Source: Tillus elongatus
Taxonomy: Eukaryota; Arthropoda; Insecta; Coleoptera; Cleridae
Reading direction: 5' to 3'
DNA length: 64,000 nt
Assembly (NCBI GenBank): GCA_964006375.1
Contig: OZ023269.1
Location: 128,597,309 to 128,661,308 of the forward strand
The translations under genes and the position numbers were made by a program. How positions within the stretch are numbered: position 1 is the first letter of the stretch; each line of letters begins with the position of its first letter. Shown in pieces: positions 41,611 through 51,869 of this stretch. The notes beneath the pieces are model-generated. The model was not told the DNA's origin, ran no database searches, and worked only from the letters and a program-made list of their open reading frames with translations.

Positions 41611-42405
41611 CAGATTTGTATTAGTTATTAGTGTGATTTTTGTGAAATCAAGACCAGTTCTTACATTCTATAGATCGAGAGCTGAAAATGTCTGCCACTT
41701 GATTAAATAATTTCACGTCTGAGACCTAATTAATGCATCGCTCGAACTTAATTGTAGGATAGCTTATCAAGTCCTATTGAATAACGCAATCAGCCAAATC
41801 CCAGAAATTTGCGATGTTCCAGAGATGAATTCAACTAGAAGGTAGCTGAATTGACTAGGAGGAGCTCGGTGTATTAATAACAGCCTCAGATGTAGCTTGT
41901 ATAGGAAAGCAATATATGTAGGCAGATGATTCAATAGATTTGCAAGCACATACATATTACTCTGCAATCAGGATGCATATTAGTTACAGCAGGAATATTG
42001 TGAAGGCATTCCGCATCAAAATTAATATTGCGCTGCCTAATTGGAATATGACTTTCTATGAAATTAATATTTTCCAACAATTATGCCATGGTGGAAGAGC
42101 CGCTACAGTGAAATTTAATATACGCAAAAGCTACGAGAATAATTTACAAATGAATATCCATTACAAGAACTGCAATGTTTTAAGGCATCATATGTTGCGC
42201 TTCAAACTATACTTTGTGTTTTAACTTTTTGGCGCCACAGTAACTTAATATGTCCCAAGCAAAGTTTAAAATATACCAGAAGAAAAAATATATGGGTACA
42301 AATCGCGTTGAATCTATTCCAGGCGATATTCTTATATATCTTGCATCTGTTTCACTTGCTTAGGCAACCGAAATTACACTAAAACGATTATTATACCCTC
42401 GTGTT
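41611..42405. other. Unassigned DNA with one anonymous ORF
   Basis: A 94-codon frame at 41940-42224 has no recognisable domain. A nearby minus-strand frame overlaps it. Nothing else was identified. Confidence 0.35.
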
Positions 42406-43011
42406 TGTAAGGCTAGATCTATTCTCACTATAATTAGAACCGCAGACCGGATTCGCTCTAATTACAGCTCGTGAGTACGGTATACTAATTACAGGGAGAA
42501 CACACCTACAAAGTAATACGGCTATGGTAGCCAGCCTGCTAGAACATTGTGAGATGGGGTAACAATCTACAAAATTGTTAATTGGTTGTACACAGTCTCT
42601 ATTTTATAACATTTTGTGTTGTTTGGAGCTGTCGTGACAACATACTACCTGGTTCCGCACCGAGATGTCGACCCCGTCGTACATCTCACAATCTTCTAGG
42701 AGGCCTGGTTATACCATAGCCGTATTACTTTATAGGTGTGTTCTCGCTGTAATGAGTATACCGTACTGACGAGCTCTAATTAGAGCGAAACCGGTTTGCG
42801 GTTCTAATTATGGTGAGAATACATCTAGCCTTACATATATTGTCCCTATATTAGGGGAAAATGGGCCAGGGTTGACAATCTACAAAATTGTTGGTTATAC
42901 ACAGTCTCTATATTATAACACTTTGTATTGTTTAGAGCTGCCGTGACAATATACTACCTGGTTCCGCACCGAGATGGCGACCCTGTCGTACATCTCATAA
43001 TCTTCTCGCGT
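42406..43011. mobile_element. Second ribozyme-like repeat family, inverted and direct copies
   Basis: Arms at 42406-42529 and 42712-42835 are inverted repeats of about 124 bp. A different block (42562-42696) is repeated directly at 42875-43011, including CTACCTGGTTCCGCACCGAG. Near 42772-42797 the motif CTAATTAGAGCGAAACCGG recalls a hammerhead core. The same family is inserted singly at 55250-55476. Confidence 0.65.
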
Positions 43012-43059
43012 TTCTTTATATAATCGCGTATCCACTATTACTTCCTGTATATTTTGGGT

Positions 43060-43480
43060 TATTGTCAAGTAATAAAGGGATAAATAATGACGTAAGTTTG
43101 ATCTTCCCCACTTCTCTTTTTTTTTTCTCCCTCAGGGCTTGTTCGCGTCTTCGCCGCCCCGATAGCACTGTAGCCCGTGGCTTATTGTGCATGCACTTAA
43201 GTCTTTCTACTCCACCCATTTCAAAATCACTGAGCCTTGAACTAGTCTGCACAGCGATTGGTAGGGTGAAGTTTTAAATGGCTGTCTCCGGTCTAGACTG
43301 ACCGTAGATCAGTTGTCTTTTGCGGCCCAGAGCAAGGTTTTTTTTTCCCTCAGGGCTCGTCCGCGGCCTTGCCGCCCCGATAGCACCGCAAAGAGCAAGG
43401 TTTTGGTCCCATAAATGGTTCTGCTGACCCTCTCTTCGCGAGACTGTCAGCTTCTTCATTGCCTTTGACCTCCCGAGCGC
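43060..43480 (-). pseudogene. I-type LINE 3' fragment, inverted relative of 26030-26965
   Basis: The minus strand carries NEEADSLAKRGSAEPFMGPK, ALGRKRQLIYGQSRPET and a 3' end matching the copy at 26700-26960. Internal rearrangement duplicates a GGGGCGGCAAGGCCGC-containing block (43365 and 43155 regions), and part of the RNase H to knuckle interval is missing. It is non-functional. Confidence 0.7.
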
Positions 43481-43489
43481 GGCGTCTTC

Positions 43490-44230
43490 TGACTCACACT
43501 CTCGGCCCTTTTGGGACGTCTGTCTGTAGCAGGCGTGCTAGAGCCCGAGCACGGCCTCTGCTGACTCGCATTCTCCTCTTGCGCCTTTACATGTGTCCTG
43601 GTCCTTTTGGGGCGTCTATCTGTAGCAGGCGTGCTAGAGTCCGAGCGCGTCCTCTTCCGACTCGCACTCCCCTCTTGCGCCTTTACAGGTTTCTCGACCG
43701 TCCACGTCCCGGTCGCCATTTTATGCACCCTCCGGAGCTTCTTTCTTTGCGCCCCCTAAAGACGCTGGACTGCCGGGGAGTCCCTCTACCCCTACAGTAG
43801 GGTCTTCACTAGTGGAGGGCCCGCAGAGTCCGCGGACCTCACCGCCCTCCGGTGGGACCCAGCCTCCAGTTTGGGTGTCGGGGACAAGTCTGTGGCCGAA
43901 GCTACCTCCCGATTCCCGTATCTACGTCGGTCGTGAGACCGCCAGTGGCTCGTCTCCGTTTCCGGAGTAGACTCAAGGCACGAGTCTGTAGCCGGAGCCA
44001 CTCCTCGAGCCTCATTGGTTTTTATGATCTTCATGTTGTTCCCATGAGAATGGGGGAAATACTGTCCACACCATCTGAACCCCCTGTGTGGTGCAAGGTG
44101 AGTTACTCTGGAGGGTTGCCCGGTACTCCTGAGGTTCCGTTCACGACACCCTCACCCTGGTGCCTCCATTCCTAGACACGGGTCACGTGACACTGTAGAT
44201 TGGGGGAGTTTATTTCGACCTCATTGTCTA
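43490..44230 (-). pseudogene. LINE ORF1-like 5' region joined to the I-type 3' end
   Basis: The minus strand has an ATG near 44034 followed by MKIIKTNEARGVAPATDS, then a hydrophilic Ser/Pro/Arg-rich frame (MHKMATGTWTVEKPVKAQEG). It includes a repeated unit: SSTPATDRRPKRTRTHVKAQ and GSSTPATDRRPKRAE. This looks like the disordered N-terminus of an ORF1 protein of an I-type element. It runs directly into the RNase H-derived fragment at 43480, so most of the element has been deleted. It is GC-rich compared with its surroundings. The assignment to the same element is inferred from adjacency and orientation. Confidence 0.5.
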
Positions 44231-44780
44231 GATCCGTCATGTTTAGTTATCAGCAGGGTTACCTCGTGCAGGATGCGGCTCTTCATCGCACATGACGGTC
44301 TTGGGGAAAGCTTCATCGAAAGCTTATTTTGTTATTTCCACTTCCTCAGCTTGCCCCCTGGAGTCCTTTGGCCCGCGACCCCTCGACTACAAGACTTGGT
44401 ATCAGTAAAGGTTTGTTCCTGGAAATAGCTGTACTGGTAAAAAAGGATAGTATTGCTATCCTTGGTGTCAGCTAATAAAAGGGTAGAAGAGCTCGTAAAT
44501 TGGATATTTTCAATATTTAACATCAAATGGTAATAATAATAAAAAAATAATAACACTAAATACGTTTATAATATTTATTACCAAATTAACAATTTACATT
44601 CAAAAAAATAAATCTTTACATTAATGTACTTATTTGTTAATTAGTTTACAGTAATCACAGTCTTGCAGAAACAAATCATTATATGTCAGATTGACAGAAA
44701 TACATTAAGACAAACAAACTACTTATAACACGTGTAGCACACATTTTCAGTTGGACTGTATCTGCAAATAATAAATTTAA
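44231..44780. other. Unassigned DNA
   Basis: The part up to about 44350 may be the LINE 5' untranslated region. The rest is AT-rich without a recognisable feature. Confidence 0.35.
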
Positions 44781-44794
44781 ATTAGACATTTTAT

Positions 44795-45000
44795 ACTATA
44801 TGAAAACAAGAACCTGTGATGAGCACTAATAAGTACACTTTCAGAAAACCCAAATCACCACAACACTTATTTCAAAGACCTTACGATCGTTTCGTTGACA
44901 AAGTCAACATCTTCAGAGGAAGATATCTTTGTCAACGAAACGATCGTAAGGTCTTTGAAATAAGTGTTGTGGTGATTTGGGTTTTCTCAAAGTGTACTTA
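44795..45000. mobile_element. Inverted hammerhead mini-element with 13-bp target duplication
   Basis: A 206-bp insertion flanked by TTAGACATTTTAT at 44782-44794 and 45001-45013. The left end, ACTATATGAAAACAAGAACC followed by TGTGATGAGCACTAATAAGT, matches the inverted right end of the unit at 41042-41265. The right end, AAGTGTACTTA, matches the other end. Here the minus-strand (left) arm carries the complete ribozyme; the plus-strand arm lacks CTGAAGA and half of stem II. Confidence 0.85.
44879..44919 (-). ncRNA. Hammerhead ribozyme
   Basis: On the minus strand: CTGAAGA (44916-44910), extra T, stem II GUUGAC/GUCAAC with loop UUU, GAAAC (44893-44889), AC-GAUC-GU stem III, GUA triplet. CCU/AGG forms stem I. 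Confidence 0.65.
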
Positions 45001-45013
45001 TTAGACATTTTAT

Positions 45014-45512
45014 CCCAAACCCCAAACCAAAAATAAATAAATGGTGCTCATGGTGTCCTCACATGAAGACATGAAATTCTATAAATAATATATTGCTGAC
45101 AATTCATTTTTTCTCGTTAACTAACATTGTTCTCATTTAAGGACACCTTTAGCTTTTATAGTATGTCTTGTGCTTCCATGTACAAACGAATAGAAGAACA
45201 TATTTTACATCTGAAGTAGTCACATTTGTAAGTACTATGTCATACATCGACATGCTCTATGGAAACATTTTGACAAGCAACAGTGAATGCTTTATGGTTG
45301 TTTAGTATATTATGTTTCTCTGACAATAAAGGTGTGTTATTTTGGAAAATAATATAGCTGTGTGAGAATTCTGAAACTTTTTGGTGTATTTTATTTCTGT
45401 AAAATTGATGTACTCATATGAGGACGCTGTGACCTAAAGGGTAAGTTATGGGAAATTTTTGATTTTCATTATCCACAACTAAGTACAGATATATTCATTT
45501 TAGTAGTTTAAA
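45014..45512. other. Upstream region of the piggyBac remnant
   Basis: Contains related short words, GTGTCCTCACATGAAGAC near 45054 and CTCATATGAGGACGCTGTGA near 45415, which could be subterminal repeats of the piggyBac element. A terminal CCC next to TTAA was not found, so the 5' end is undefined. Confidence 0.3.
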
Positions 45513-45614
45513 ATGAGTAACAAACAACCGTTAACATACGAAGAACTTGTTGCATGTCTCGAAGGCCTTTCTGACATCGAAAGTCTCTCTGATGATGAGA
45601 CTGACACGGATGGC
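45513..45614 (+). pseudogene. piggyBac-like transposase N-terminus
   Basis: From the ATG at 45513 the frame reads MSNKQPLTYEELVACLEGLS, then DIESLSDDETDTDG. A short acidic Ser/Asp-rich leader of this kind is typical of piggyBac transposases. It is cut off by the CR1 fragment beginning at about 45612. The identification leans on the piggyBac C-terminus and terminal repeat further along on the same strand (48739-49327). Confidence 0.45.
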
Positions 45615-46405
45615 AAAAAAATCGTTTAATAACCACATCAAAGACAAAGTCCTCTTAAGCTCCAGCGGCAGCAAACCCTTCTGGACTCTTGCTAAATCTA
45701 TTGGGAATAATTTCTGCTAGAAGACGTTTCCACCTCTTGTCTCAGGAGATGAAATTGTTTCTACCGCCCTGGGCAAGGCTGAACTGTTTGCCTCGTTGTT
45801 CGCCGGCAATTCTACTCTCAACCCACCTCCTAATGTTCAACCACCAACAGTCCCCAATGTCGCGCATAAAATGACGGCTATCATTTTCAAAACTAAAAAG
45901 GTACGAAAGATGCTCTCTTCTCTTAATACCAGGAAAGCCTCCGGCCTTGACGAGATCCCAGGAATTTTTCTCAAAAAATGCGCACCAGAATTTGCTCCTG
46001 TCCTGACTCGTCTGTTTCAGACATCTTACAATAGAGGCATAGTCTCTAGTAACTGGAAAACTGCTCGAGTACAACCCATTCCCAAGAAACGATCCAAAGC
46101 GCTTCCTAGCAACTACAGGCCTATTTCTCTCCTTTCAGTCGTCTCTAAAGTGATGGAAAAGTACATAAACACCAAATTACTAAAATTTCTTGAAAAACAC
46201 AGTCTAATCCACGACAGGCAGTATGGATTCCGTCAGCGCAGATCAACTGCTGACTTCCTTTCCTTTGTGAATCGCAGATTGTCGCTCTAGACATATCCAA
46301 AGCATTCAACCAGGTCTGGCATGCAGCGCTGCTTAATAAACTACCGGCCTATGGCGTACCACCAAAACTCTGTACCTGGACAGCCAATTTCTTCTCCAAC
46401 CGACT
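45612..46405 (+). pseudogene. CR1/Jockey-type LINE fragment, copy C
   Basis: Begins in the linker (KSFNNHIKDKVLLSSSGSKP) and runs through NTRKASGLDEIPG, RVQPIPKKRSKALPSNYRPI and HDRQYGFRQRRSTADFLSF to the start of the palm domain (IVALDISKAFNQVWHAALLN). It ends abruptly in FFSNR. A TAG lies at 45718, and about 30 bp are missing after SFVN. The conserved-region frame 45796-46290 is unusually intact. Confidence 0.85.
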
Positions 46406-46689
46406 GGGTATATTTTGAAAACACGTCAAGACAGCTAAAGCTATTTACAGGAAAGGACCTAACGATATATAAGTATTCTTTGTATGGCATTGTTCACTCG
46501 TAAACGTGATGCGATACAGACGGCTAGAGGATAAAGATTACCAGCAAATTTGAAAGAATTGTGAAATCCAGAGATAACTACTTCCAGGTAGAAACTTAAA
46601 GGATAGTGCAACCGAATGAAGTTAAAGAGACAGGGGCGTACCAATATGTTTCTCCAACAGTTTCCTATCAAAATATGTATCCCTACAAA
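46406..46689. other. Unassigned DNA between element fragments
   Basis: Frames such as the one ending at 46503 (ENTSRQLKLFTGKDL) have no clear identity. This may be eroded transposase. Confidence 0.3.
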
Positions 46690-47110
46690 CGTCTTCAATT
46701 ATTCTATGTATGTAGGTTAGAAGCTTTTAGCCTGTTGCAAGAAAATATATTTGTATAGGTAACCAAGCATTCAAATAACTTGTCTATGAAGTATTTTGCA
46801 AAAACTGTAATGGACTTCCAAATTCCACGTTGTTCAATGGTTGTTCTTCGTACCACTTTATTTGAGGAGTCACATATGTTACACCTGTCCACTATTTTAC
46901 ATTCTTCTTGTTAGTAAGAATAGAATCATCGAATGTATCAATACCACTAGATGTGCTGGGGTTTGACCGCATCATGTCAAAGACTTCTTCATCTTCTTGC
47001 ACATGTTGTATATACTCTCCATCTTCTGCAACTTCTCTAGCTATGTCATCTTCTATATAAAAAAAACCGTCACAATCTACTGCTATGACACAAAAATTCT
47101 GTAAACATAT
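46690..47110 (-). pseudogene. piggyBac-like N-terminal region, second element
   Basis: The minus strand encodes an acidic leader (FYIEDDIAREVAEDGEYIQH, EDEEVFDMMRSNPSTSSG). Across frames it continues with KWYEEQPLNNVEFGSPLQ and then KYFIDKLFECLVTYTN, which resembles the PxDYFxxFFDDELLExIVxxTN block near the piggyBac N-terminus. Its orientation is opposite to the fragments at 45513 and 48739, so it is probably a separate element. Several frameshifts are present. Confidence 0.45.
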
Positions 47111-47127
47111 CTATATCTTCTCCATTT

Positions 47128-47257
47128 TTTAGTGAATTTTCTTAAAAAAATTCACTAATGAGGAGATCTCGACTTTTGAATTTTGAAAAAATTTCTTCAA
47201 ATGAGCGCTAATTAGGCCCCCAGAATACATATCCGGGGTCAGTTTCAATGTTTATAT

Positions 47258-47336
<79 letters not shown>

Positions 47337-47578
47337 ACCGATAACTCAAAAAATAATGGGCCGATTTTGATTAAATTTGGTAAATAAATTCCTTTTGCAA
47401 ATGGCTTGGACGAGTTCGTTAGCCAGGAAATTTTTATGAAACATGGCACATTGTTTTTACTATATAGGTTATACTGGTAACCAAAATTGATACCTGCTTT
47501 CTTAAAAAGAAAACACACATATTTGCAATAAAAACATTTAAATGAAAATTCACTACCATAACGCACTTGCTGCGTCCA
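47128..47578 (+). repeat. Compact composite repeat L-(AT)n-M-T
   Basis: All modules are present in about 450 bp: L (47128-47255), AT (47261-47332), shortened M (47333-47430) and a shortened T ending GCACTTGCTGCGTCCAG at 47578. An internal deletion has joined M to the last third of T. It gives the clearest view of the outer ends. The 3' poly(A) end of a CR1 copy lies directly beyond it. Confidence 0.85.
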
Positions 47579-48738
47579 GAGTTTTTATTTTTTTTATTTC
47601 AACAACACACCATGAGTGCTTACAACCTAAATACTATCGTACTGTGGGTGTCGACAAGGAGGAAAGAGGCAACTTGTTAATTCTGGACTTGAAGGTTTGG
47701 AGGTTCGGGGGAGAAGGAAAACATGTGCCGGCAAGGAATTCCACAACTTGGACAAAAGAGCGGGAATAACAAGATGTTCTATGCCTGGTGATCTGGACAG
47801 TAAAAAGGTGCATTCGCTCTGTTCCCCTGATAGATCTGTTGGGGGCAGCAGGTGGAGTAACTATGGAAGAAAGCCCCTCTGAGCAGTGCCCGTGCAGATA
47901 TCTATAAAAGAGAGAGAGGTCTCCAACGGCACGTCGGTGGGCAAGGGATGGCAGCCTTTGGGTGAAGGTAGGGTCACCGATGAGACATATAGCTCTCTTC
48001 TAAATGGAGTCCAGGATAGCGAGTGTAGAAGCGGCAGCAGCACGCCAGATGTGGGAGCAGTATTCGAGGTTTGGTCTTATTTGTGAAGTATATAAGATAT
48101 AGAGATTAGCTGGTGAAAAGTATTTGCGAGCCCGGAAGAGAAAACCTAATTTCTTAGCAGCCGCTTCTGCAATTGATGTGACATGTTGGTGTCAATTGAG
48201 ATTTCGATCCACAGAAATGCCAACAAGTGAAAAGGACTCATTACTTTGAATAACTTGGTTGTTTCTTGTGATGGGTCTAGGGCTGGTGTATCTCTTATGA
48301 GAAAGAAAGCAAGACTGATTTGGTGGAGTTGAATTGTACAAGATTTCTACTTCCCCAGTCTATTTTTTTTTTTTTTTTGGAGATCCACGGAGATAGAACC
48401 CTCCATGAGTCTGCGATCCTCATCTAATTGGGAAGAGACAGGCTTAGAATATTGTATATTTTAGTGGAGGGTGCTGCCGTCCGCGTAACTGTGAACTGGG
48501 TTGGATGTGCTAGAGAGGAGGTCATCGATGTGGAGAAGAAACAAATTAGGGTCTAAAGCTGAACCTTGAGGAACTCCTGCATTAATTGGATACAGGTTAG
48601 AGGAATGGCCACCCATGACAACAGAAATGCTCCGGTTCGAGAGAAAATTTACTGTCCATGTACAGTTTTGGTGGTAGGACATAGGCCAGTAGTTTATTAA
48701 GCAGCGCTGCGTGCCACACCTGGTCGAATGCTTTGGAT
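47579..48738 (-). pseudogene. CR1/Jockey-type LINE fragment, copy D (with 3' tail)
   Basis: The minus strand runs from the palm (FDQVWHAALLNKL) through WTVNFLSNRSISVVMGGHSS, INAGVPQGSALDPNLF and a mutated catalytic box (HSYADGSTLH, where YADD is expected) to the C-terminal region. It ends in a TTAGGTTGTAAGCACTCATG tail block and a short poly(A) at about 47580-47600. The T-rich run at 48362-48378 on the plus strand marks a frame-breaking homopolymer. It is inserted inside the piggyBac remnant. Confidence 0.85.
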
Positions 48739-49327
48739 ATATGCTATGGTGTTAGGAGTCTCAAACAAACAAGTGCTGGATCTTTTGCATTTTAGAGCAT
48801 ACATTGCAGAAGCTCTAATTATCATGGAAAAAACACCAAAATAAAACGAGGTCTTCCTTCAAGTGAGCGATTGGTTTCAATAGTCGCTCCAAAAAAGGCG
48901 AACATAGAAATGCGTCCCCCAGTGGAAGTCATATTAGATAGTATAGGACATTTGCCAATTGTGGAGAAATATAGAATTTTAGTACGTGCAAAAGATCCTC
49001 ATGTACTGGGAAATCAAAATTCATGTGTATCAAATTTAAGATTCATTTATGTTTAGATAGAAATAAGAAATGTTTAGATTATCACAACACCTGGTATTTT
49101 TATATATTTCATCTTATTAATTTGGTAAAATTATACTGTAAAAGGTGTTTTTGTTATTTAACAATTTTAAAAAAATCATTGTTTACTCCTTTAAAGGACA
49201 TCATAAAAAAAATTGAGCTATCATATTAAATTTTTCTGCATGCCATAATTCATCAAAAAAAAGCAAATAAACAATATCGAAAAATCAGATTTTTAATTTG
49301 AAAACTTAAAATTAAGCAGTGAAAGGG
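48739..49327 (+). pseudogene. piggyBac-like transposase C-terminus and 3' terminal repeat
   Basis: Across frames the plus strand gives KQVLDLLHFRAYIAEALIIM, KRGLPSSERLVS, PPVEVILDSIGHLPIVEKYR and then CIKFKIHLCLDRNKKCLDYH. The last is the Cys-rich C-terminal knuckle of piggyBac transposases (CxxCxxxLCLxxxxxCxxxYH). Downstream, GCAGTGAAAGGG ends at 49327, directly followed by TTAA (49328-49331), the piggyBac target site. Stops and frame changes make it dead. Together with 45513-45614 it suggests one element of about 2 kb before CR1 insertion, its middle lost or scrambled. Confidence 0.7.
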
Positions 49328-49331
49328 TTAA

Positions 49332-49980
49332 TCAGAAAATATATTATCATATTAAATATATTTTTATTTATATATGTCAGTAGGTTAACCTGCAATCTCC
49401 TCTCCTTTTCTAGCAACAATTCACTAGATAATAATAGCGAAATAATAATTTGTGGAGGAAACCTTCCTTAATTTTAATTCTCTTATGTCAAAAACTGAAG
49501 TACTTATATCACTTGAGATGATGATGTCGATTAATTTTAAGTTAAAAATATTTCAAATTGTATTAATATACAACACAAGTCTCAAGACTTATTGTATATA
49601 TATCTTATACAGTTATTATTATCAATAAATTATAAATAACAATAATCTATTTGGTAAATTACAAAATGGATTAGATCCCTTATCTTTTAATATTACTTGC
49701 AGCCCTTTCTAAAATTATTTATAAAATTCCATTCGTAGCATATTATATCATTAACACATTATATGAAAAGCTACACTAAAACTCTAATGAAAATGAATTT
49801 CAAGTTTCTTGATGTGATAAGAAGGGTATCTATGATCATGGTAAAGAGGCACAATTTGCATGATTGCTGGTCTGCCATCACAATTTTAAAATAATCTGAA
49901 GAGTATGCAACACACTACTTTGCATACTACACTGCATGCCTGTGTATGCTATAAGCTGTGATAACCAAACTTAATTGTTT
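49332..49980. other. Unassigned AT-rich DNA; may include the rest of the Siva-like gene intron
   Basis: On the minus strand this is where the next exon of the Siva-like gene would be sought. TTTGGTTATCACAG (49975-49945 region) is acceptor-like but leads to a stop within two codons. A CKLC-encoding stretch near 49860 is in the wrong phase. No exon is called. Confidence 0.3.
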
Positions 49981-51418
49981 CAGAAATGTAAATATAAATC
50001 TATACTGGGGCCCATGCTGTTTTTGATTTACATAAATGACATCCTTGAGAAATTTGAGACCCGCTGCGATCTTGTAGCTTATGCGGATGATATCGTGATG
50101 ATGTATGGAGCAAATACATGGAGCCGGCTGTTGTGTGCAGTTCTAATATTTTCCAAGACCTTGTAGTGTCTTTGGCTTCTAACAATCTAAATTTGAGCGC
50201 AAAGAAATCGAAGGTTATCACTTTTTCACCTATGAGGGTGGGTCTCCCGCACGATATTCCCGTAATACGAGTGAAAGATGAAATAATCAAGTGCGAGACT
50301 AACGTGAAGTATCTGGGGATCATCATAGACCAGCATCTAAAATGGAATTGTCATCTTGAAACCCTGAACAAAAGGCTCAGAAAGTTTGTACATATTTTTT
50401 ATAATCTACGAGGCATCTTGAGTCAAAGGATTTTGCTTCTGACATATGATAGCCTGGTCCAGTCAATTTTGAGGTATGGAATATCGTGTTTGGGATCGGC
50501 ATATGACACTTACCTGAATCCTCTACGCATCACACAGAACTTTATAATGAAGACTATATTGAACAAGGAGATTAAATATCCCACTACCTTGTTGTACAAC
50601 CAGGCAACCAATGTACTTAATATCACTGGATTGTACATAATGGCACTCATACAATACACGCACACAACTATAAGCCTTCAGAAATTGTTAACGCATGGTT
50701 ACAGTACGAGGGGCAAAATGGGTGATTTTATGACGGCTGTGGCGTGTAGGAAGAACATTTCACAGCGTTATGTATCGTACCTTGGTCCAGTGCTACTTAA
50801 TCTTGTGCCATTGGAGATTAAAAAAAATGAAAGATAATTATAAGTTTAGGAAAAAACTTTTAAATCATTTAATTGAGAACTTTGCAACATTTGAGCAAGT
50901 GATACAGGAAAAGAGGGAATGATGTTTTCATACGGCGTGTTTATATTTGGATAATGAATGTGCATGAAGGTGTGTGGATGTGTGAGAATGTGTGAGTGTG
51001 AGTGTGTGTACGTGAGAGACTTGGTGTGTATTTAACTTGGTAAGTGAGTGTTATTTCTAATTGTGATTGGGCAGGTATACATTGAATCGGGAAACAAGTG
51101 GTTTAGTAATCTGTTGTCAATATCGGAACTTCCTCTTTCCTCCTTTTTATTGCGATGAGAGGGGAGTAGACTTTGATCACGGCTGACTGTAGAGATCCTT
51201 TAATGGTAAAGAATAGTGATAAGATTGGAGAACCGGATCATACGGACGTGATACGTCCTGTTGCACTGTTGCTGGAAGGATGCATGCAACTGCTCTGTAC
51301 AATATGTAGGAGGAGTTTTTCAGCACATACAAGTTCTTCTAAACTTACGTGCTACTGTTCTTAATATTAGTTAGTAAGTATTATTGTATGTATGGGAAAT
51401 AAATAAATAAATAAAATA
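49981..51418 (+). pseudogene. 5'-truncated LINE, CR1/Jockey superfamily, distinct family
   Basis: Starts inside the palm domain (GPMLFLIYINDILEKFETRC, YADD at 50080-50091). After a frame change near 50120-50160 it continues with LNLSAKKSKVITFSP, VKYLGIIIDQHLKWNCHLET, RYGISCLGSAYDTYLNPLRI and a C-terminal RYVSYLGPVLLNLVPLEIKK. The TAA at 50835 closes the coding region. About 560 bp of 3' untranslated sequence end in AAATAAATAAATAAAAT, a short-repeat tail rather than poly(A). It is relatively fresh: 239 codons are open. It inserted just beyond the splice donor of the Siva-like gene. Confidence 0.85.
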
Positions 51419-51423
51419 CTTAC

Positions 51424-51862
51424 GTAGAAAATGAACAATTTTTGCAGTATATCTCTTGACATATGCCACAATAATTAGCACATTTTTGGCAAATACAACG
51501 TTCACAGTAGCAACAACAATACTTGTTGAGAAGCTGTCTGTGACAAAAGAAGCAAATTGAACTTGTAGACCCCTGTAAAACACTTATTTTAATTGAAATA
51601 ATAAAAACAATATAATAATTAGATCTTACTGCATCTTTTAAGTCTTCAGCATTTCTATATTGTCTAGTAGCTCCCTGATACAACAGTTGGAGAGTTCTTT
51701 CTGTTTATTAAAAAAAAAACAGTTATTACAATCTAAAAAATGTACTTAACCCTTACCAGAGGAGGAGGAACGGGTGTCCCTTGGCCCAACAGTATCATTG
51801 CTCATAGCACACTGTTTTTTTGCGGCCTGTTCGCTTTTTTCGTTAGAATTTCTTCGTTTCAT
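51424..51862 (-). CDS. Siva: Siva-like apoptosis regulator, exons 1-3
   Basis: Three exons join in one frame with GT-AG introns of 56 and 57 bp: 51862-51757 (starting MKRRNSNEKSEQAAKKQ), 51700-51630 (RTLQLLYQGATRQYRNAEDL) and 51572-51424 (Cys-rich). Exon 3 spells CQKCANYCGICQEIYCKNC, with Cys spacing 2-3-2-4-2 as in the zinc-binding C-terminus of Siva proteins. The LLYQGA block matches the conserved helix before it. Siva proteins bind death-receptor tails and regulate apoptosis. The usual N-terminal KRxCPF motif is not evident. Exon 3 ends in phase 2 at a GTAAGT donor, and the final exon was not found. A LINE occupies the intron from 51418 downward. Confidence 0.65.
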
Positions 51863-51869
51863 CTCGATA

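Noticed and set aside
49700..49975. Last exon of the Siva-like gene with a CKLC motif
   Set aside because: The only acceptor-like sites put CKLC in the wrong phase or lead to an immediate stop, so no exon was called.
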